Positions 61,467-64,000 of a stretch of 64,000 nucleotides of DNA are shown piece by piece. The notes below the pieces were generated by a model. It searched no databases. It saw only the letters and a program-made list of their open reading frames with translations, and was not told the origin of the DNA. This stretch comes from Billgrantia tianxiuensis. GTDB taxonomy: Bacteria; Pseudomonadota; Gammaproteobacteria; Pseudomonadales; Halomonadaceae. A program made the translations under genes and the position numbers. Where the stretch lies: NCBI RefSeq assembly GCF_009834345.1, contig NZ_CP035042.1, positions 2,542,001 to 2,606,000 on the forward strand, written 5' to 3'. How positions within the stretch are numbered: position 1 is the stretch's first letter; each line of letters starts with the position of its first letter.

Positions 61467-62288
61467 CTAGCCAGGCTGACAGCTCGGGCAGCGATAGAGC
61501 CGGCGCGAGGCGACCATCAATCTCTCGATCGGCGTGCCGCAGGCATGGCAAGGGCGCCCATCACGCTCGAACACGGCGAATCGACACAGCCGCCGGCTTT
61601 CGCCTTGCCGCTTGGCGTCGGCCGCCCACTCGGCGCGGTTGGTCACGCCGGCCTGCTCATAGGCCTGCCGGGTCACATCGAGGATGGTCTGCGCCAGCCT
61701 TGCCTGCCGCTCAGCGTTCAAGTCCACCATGCGGGCCGTGGGCGGCAGCCCGGCGAAGAACAGGATTTCGGAGCGCAGGTAGTTGCCGATGCCGGCGAAA
61801 GGCGCCTGGTCGAGCAGCAGGCCACCCAGCCGGCGGCGCGCGAAACGCGGCTCGGTCAGACGCGCCATAGCCTGCTCCGGCGTGACCCCGTGAGTCAGCA
61901 GGTCGGGCCCGAGCCGGGAGAGAAACGGATGCTCGGCGAGCCTGTCGGCCGGCCACAGCGAGACATCCGAGGCGCTGTAGAGACTGGCCGAGCGCCCTTC
62001 CGCCGTCAGCCGTACGCGCAGCGAGCGCTCGGTATCGGGCTCACGCTCGGCGTCGTGCAGCTTCCATACGCCGTAGAGCTGATTGTGCGAATAGAGCACG
62101 CGACCGTCGTCGAAGCGGGTCAGCAGCGCCTTGCCCCAGCTGTCCACGGCCGTGACCTCACGCCCCATCAGCGAGTCGGCCTCGGCGGCCAGTTCGGGGA
62201 AGGCGAACCACACGGACTCCAGCCGCCTGCCGGCAAGCTGCTCGTGCAGGCGGTCGGCGGCACGGCGGATCTCAGGGCCTTCGGGCAT
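61467..62288 (-). CDS. nei: endonuclease VIII (Nei), DNA glycosylase/AP lyase
   Basis: Removes oxidised pyrimidines from DNA. The 273-residue protein starts with PEGPEIRRAADRL (Pro/Glu catalytic N-terminus), has the H2TH region (LLDQAPFAGIGNYLRSEILF) and a C-terminal zinc finger with CHACG and CPSC, as in E. coli Nei (263). Convergent with the pyruvate-oxidase-like gene. Confidence 0.94.
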   Translation of the reverse strand: MPEGPEIRRAADRLHEQLAGRRLESVWFAFPELAAEADSLMGREVTAVDSWGKALLTRFDDGRVLYSHNQLYGVWKLHDAEREPDTERSLRVRLTAEGRSASLYSASDVSLWPADRLAEHPFLSRLGPDLLTHGVTPEQAMARLTEPRFARRRLGGLLLDQAPFAGIGNYLRSEILFFAGLPPTARMVDLNAERQARLAQTILDVTRQAYEQAGVTNRAEWAADAKRQGESRRLCRFAVFERDGRPCHACGTPIERLMVASRRLYRCPSCQPG

Positions 62289-62360
62289 CCCTTTTCCTTA
62301 CGATCTCAGCAACGAATCCGGCGATCATGGCGCTCGGGGCTGATCCGCGGACAGGCCTAT

Positions 62361-62423
62361 GAGGAGGCGCTGTGAACCCATCCCTGGGCGCTACTTTTGC
62401 CATCCCTGGCAAAAGACCTCCTC
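62361..62423. repeat. branched palindromic element with two TCCC-loop hairpins
   Basis: GAGGAGG (62361-62367) pairs with CCTCCTC (62417-62423), enclosing two hairpins with the same loop: CCCA-TCCC-TGGG and the perfect 9-bp stem CTTTTGCCA-TCCC-TGGCAAAAG (62394-62415). The fold would be a three-way junction. It resembles a dispersed intergenic element of the kind common in Halomonas, but copy number cannot be tested here. Confidence 0.6.
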
Positions 62424-62517
62424 TTCGGCCTGCCCCCGGCGCCCCTCGCTCCGTGGCATTCTGACTCCTCGATATACGTAAGAGCATCTGTGGATTGGCG
62501 TCGCGAGCGAAGAGAGG

Positions 62518-62607
62518 TTGCCCGCCGCCGGAGCGCAGCAACCGGAGTTGACTTGCTGCTCAATGAGGATTGCGACGGTTCGACGCCTCGATACCGCCGG
62601 CGGGCAA
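62518..62607. repeat. 90-bp inverted-repeat element upstream of the uvrB stop
   Basis: TTGCCCGCCG (62518-62527) and CGGCGGGCAA (62598-62607) are perfect inverted repeats around a 70-base centre that itself has GGTTGC/GCAACC pairing at its left. It lies 32 bases past the uvrB stop on the minus strand. Function unknown. Confidence 0.45.
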
Positions 62608-62638
62608 GATATCGAGCGCAGCAGGCACTCAACGGCGC

Positions 62639-64000
62639 CTACCCCAAAGCCAGCTGCCGCTCCTTGAGCTCATGCAGCCGGTCTCGCAGCCTGGCCGCCT
62701 CCTCGAACTCCAGGTTCTGAGCCGCCTCGAACATGGCATCCTCGACCCGCGAGACCTCCTTGGCCAGATCGGTCGGTGAGAGTTCGCCGAGATCGTAGAT
62801 CGCCGCGCCCTCGGCCACCTTGCGCTCGCTGCGCCGCCCCTTGCCCTTGCGTCCCGGGGCCTGGGCCGCCTCCATGATGTCGGCCACCGAGCGCGTCACG
62901 GTGGTGGGCGTAATGCCGTGCTTCTCGTTGTGGGCGATCTGCTTGGCGCGGCGCCGCTCGGTCTCGTCGATGGCGCGGCGCATGGAATCGGTCACCCGGT
63001 CGGCATAGAGGATCGCCTTGCCGTGGGCGTTGCGCGCCGCCCGGCCGATGGTCTGGATCAGAGAGCGCTCGTTGCGCAGGAAGCCCTCCTTGTCGGCATC
63101 GAGGATCGCCACCAGCGAGACCTCGGGGATGTCGAGGCCCTCGCGCAGCAGGTTGATGCCCACCAGCACATCGAACTTGCCCAGGCGCAGGTCGCGGATG
63201 ATCTCCACCCGCTCCACCGTATCGATGTCCGAGTGCAGGTAGCGCACCCGCACGTCGTGTTCGTCGAGGTACTCGGTGAGGTCCTCCGCCATGCGCTTGG
63301 TCAGGGTGGTGACGAGTACCCGCTCGCCCACCTCGGCGCGCAGGCGAATCTCGGAGAGCAGGTCGTCGACCTGGGTCGAGGCCGGACGCACCTCGATCTC
63401 GGGATCGACAAGCCCGGTGGGGCGCACCACCTGCTCCACCACCTGGCCGGCGTGCTCGGCCTCGTAGGGCCCCGGGGTGGCCGAGACGAAGATCGTCTGC
63501 GGGCAGATGCGTTCCCACTCCTCGAAGGTCATCGGGCGGTTGTCCAGCGCCGAGGGCAGGCGGAAGCCGTACTCGACCAGGGTCTCCTTGCGCGAGCGGT
63601 CACCCTTGTACATGCCGCCGACCTGAGGAACGCTGACGTGGGATTCGTCGATGAACAGCAGCGCGTCGTCCGGCAGGTAGTCGAAGAAAGTGGGCGGCGG
63701 CTCTCCGGGATTGCGGCCCGAAAGATAGCGCGAGTAGTTCTCGATGCCGTTGCAGTAGCCCAGCTCGTTCATCATCTCGAGGTCGTAGAGGGTGCGCTGC
63801 TCCAACCGCTGGGCCTCGACCAGGCGGTCGTTCTTGCGCAGCCACTCCAGGCGTTCGACCAGCTCGGCCTTGATCGCATCGGCGGCCGAGATGATCGTCT
63901 CCCGCGGCGTCACGTAGTGGCTCTTGGGATAGATGGTCATGCGCGGCACCTGGCCGCGCACTTCACCGGTAAGCGGGTCGAACAGCCGGATCGAGTCGAT
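62639..64000 (-). CDS. uvrB: excinuclease ABC subunit B, C-terminal part
   Basis: The last 454 codons are inside the window and the gene continues past the right edge. Visible are domain 2/4 regions, the helicase motifs [34 protein letters not shown] and [12 protein letters not shown], and the C-terminal UvrC-binding UVR motif ([20 protein letters not shown]). UvrB verifies damage after UvrA loading and recruits UvrC. No frame break in the visible part. The Walker A motif and beta-hairpin lie outside the window. Confidence 0.97.
   Translation of the reverse strand: MDSIRLFDPLTGEVRGQVPRMTIYPKSHYVTPRETIISAADAIKAELVERLEWLRKNDRLVEAQRLEQRTLYDLEMMNELGYCNGIENYSRYLSGRNPGEPPPTFFDYLPDDALLFIDESHVSVPQVGGMYKGDRSRKETLVEYGFRLPSALDNRPMTFEEWERICPQTIFVSATPGPYEAEHAGQVVEQVVRPTGLVDPEIEVRPASTQVDDLLSEIRLRAEVGERVLVTTLTKRMAEDLTEYLDEHDVRVRYLHSDIDTVERVEIIRDLRLGKFDVLVGINLLREGLDIPEVSLVAILDADKEGFLRNERSLIQTIGRAARNAHGKAILYADRVTDSMRRAIDETERRRAKQIAHNEKHGITPTTVTRSVADIMEAAQAPGRKGKGRRSERKVAEGAAIYDLGELSPTDLAKEVSRVEDAMFEAAQNLEFEEAARLRDRLHELKERQLALG

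Larger units (their letters stand above)
62289..62638. other. 350-bp gap between nei and uvrB with two structured elements
   Basis: No coding sequence is supported; the open frames here are short and conflict with each other. The gap holds a branched inverted-repeat element (62361-62423) and a second inverted repeat (62518-62607), listed separately. The nei promoter should lie next to 62289, but I cannot fix it. Confidence 0.6.

Overview
The window is GC-rich chromosomal DNA of a halophilic gammaproteobacterium, almost certainly Halomonadaceae (Halomonas or a close relative). The main evidence is a complete ectABC ectoine operon (18557-20961), whose EctA matches from memory the Halomonas elongata protein nearly residue for residue. 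The surrounding housekeeping set (cysI, metH, nfuA, gor, tamAB, galU, ubiG-mupP, tol-pal, ruvCAB, aspS, fumarase, uvrB) is also typical of that family. There is no tRNA, rRNA, insertion sequence, CRISPR array or prophage. The only mobile-type gene is a tyrosine recombinase.

Layout. 0-9.3 kb: edge of a gamma-glutamylcyclotransferase-like gene, smrA, sulfite reductase cysI with its DUF934 partner, a MATE exporter, metH and nfuA. 9.4-12.4 kb: a KfrA-like coiled-coil DNA-binding gene divergent from a tyrosine recombinase, with dyad-rich DNA between them, then sufE. 12.3-14.8 kb: an RHH protein, a DJ-1/PfpI protein, yidD, hisI and zur. 14.8-18.3 kb: a three-gene ATP-grasp / inactive transglutaminase-membrane / retropepsin-like lipoprotein operon. 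18.5-22.6 kb: ectABC and gor. 22.8-26.5 kb: carbonic anhydrase, a prolidase, a YheT hydrolase and msrA. 26.5-35.9 kb: tamA-tamB, a coiled-coil membrane protein, a degenerate UDP-glucose dehydrogenase-like gene and galU. 36.1-38.3 kb: ubiG-mupP facing yciK. 38.3-48.4 kb: one long leftward block fmdB-aspS-ruvCAB-ybgC-tolQRAB-pal-cpoB. 48.6-51.4 kb: hydroxyacid dehydrogenase, PfkB kinase and nucleoside hydrolase. 51.4-64 kb: acylphosphatase, leucine-type dehydrogenase, YihY, NMN adenylyltransferase/Nudix, a HypT-like LysR regulator, cardiolipin synthase, class I fumarase, a pyruvate-oxidase-like enzyme, nei and uvrB.

Functionally the window combines osmoadaptation (ectoine plus the retropepsin/ATP-grasp system), envelope building (Tam, Tol-Pal, CpoB, Cls, YidD, MupP), redox and sulfur metabolism (CysI, MetH, Gor, MsrA, NfuA, SufE) and DNA repair (RuvABC, Nei, UvrB).

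Two features cut across the whole window. First, at least 17 reading-frame breaks occur in otherwise intact genes, and each is repaired by restoring one G or C to a short G or C run. This looks like systematic base-caller undercalling rather than gene decay, so the affected genes are described here as whole genes spanning the break. Second, short tandem duplications with units of about 13-15 bp recur right beside start and stop codons.
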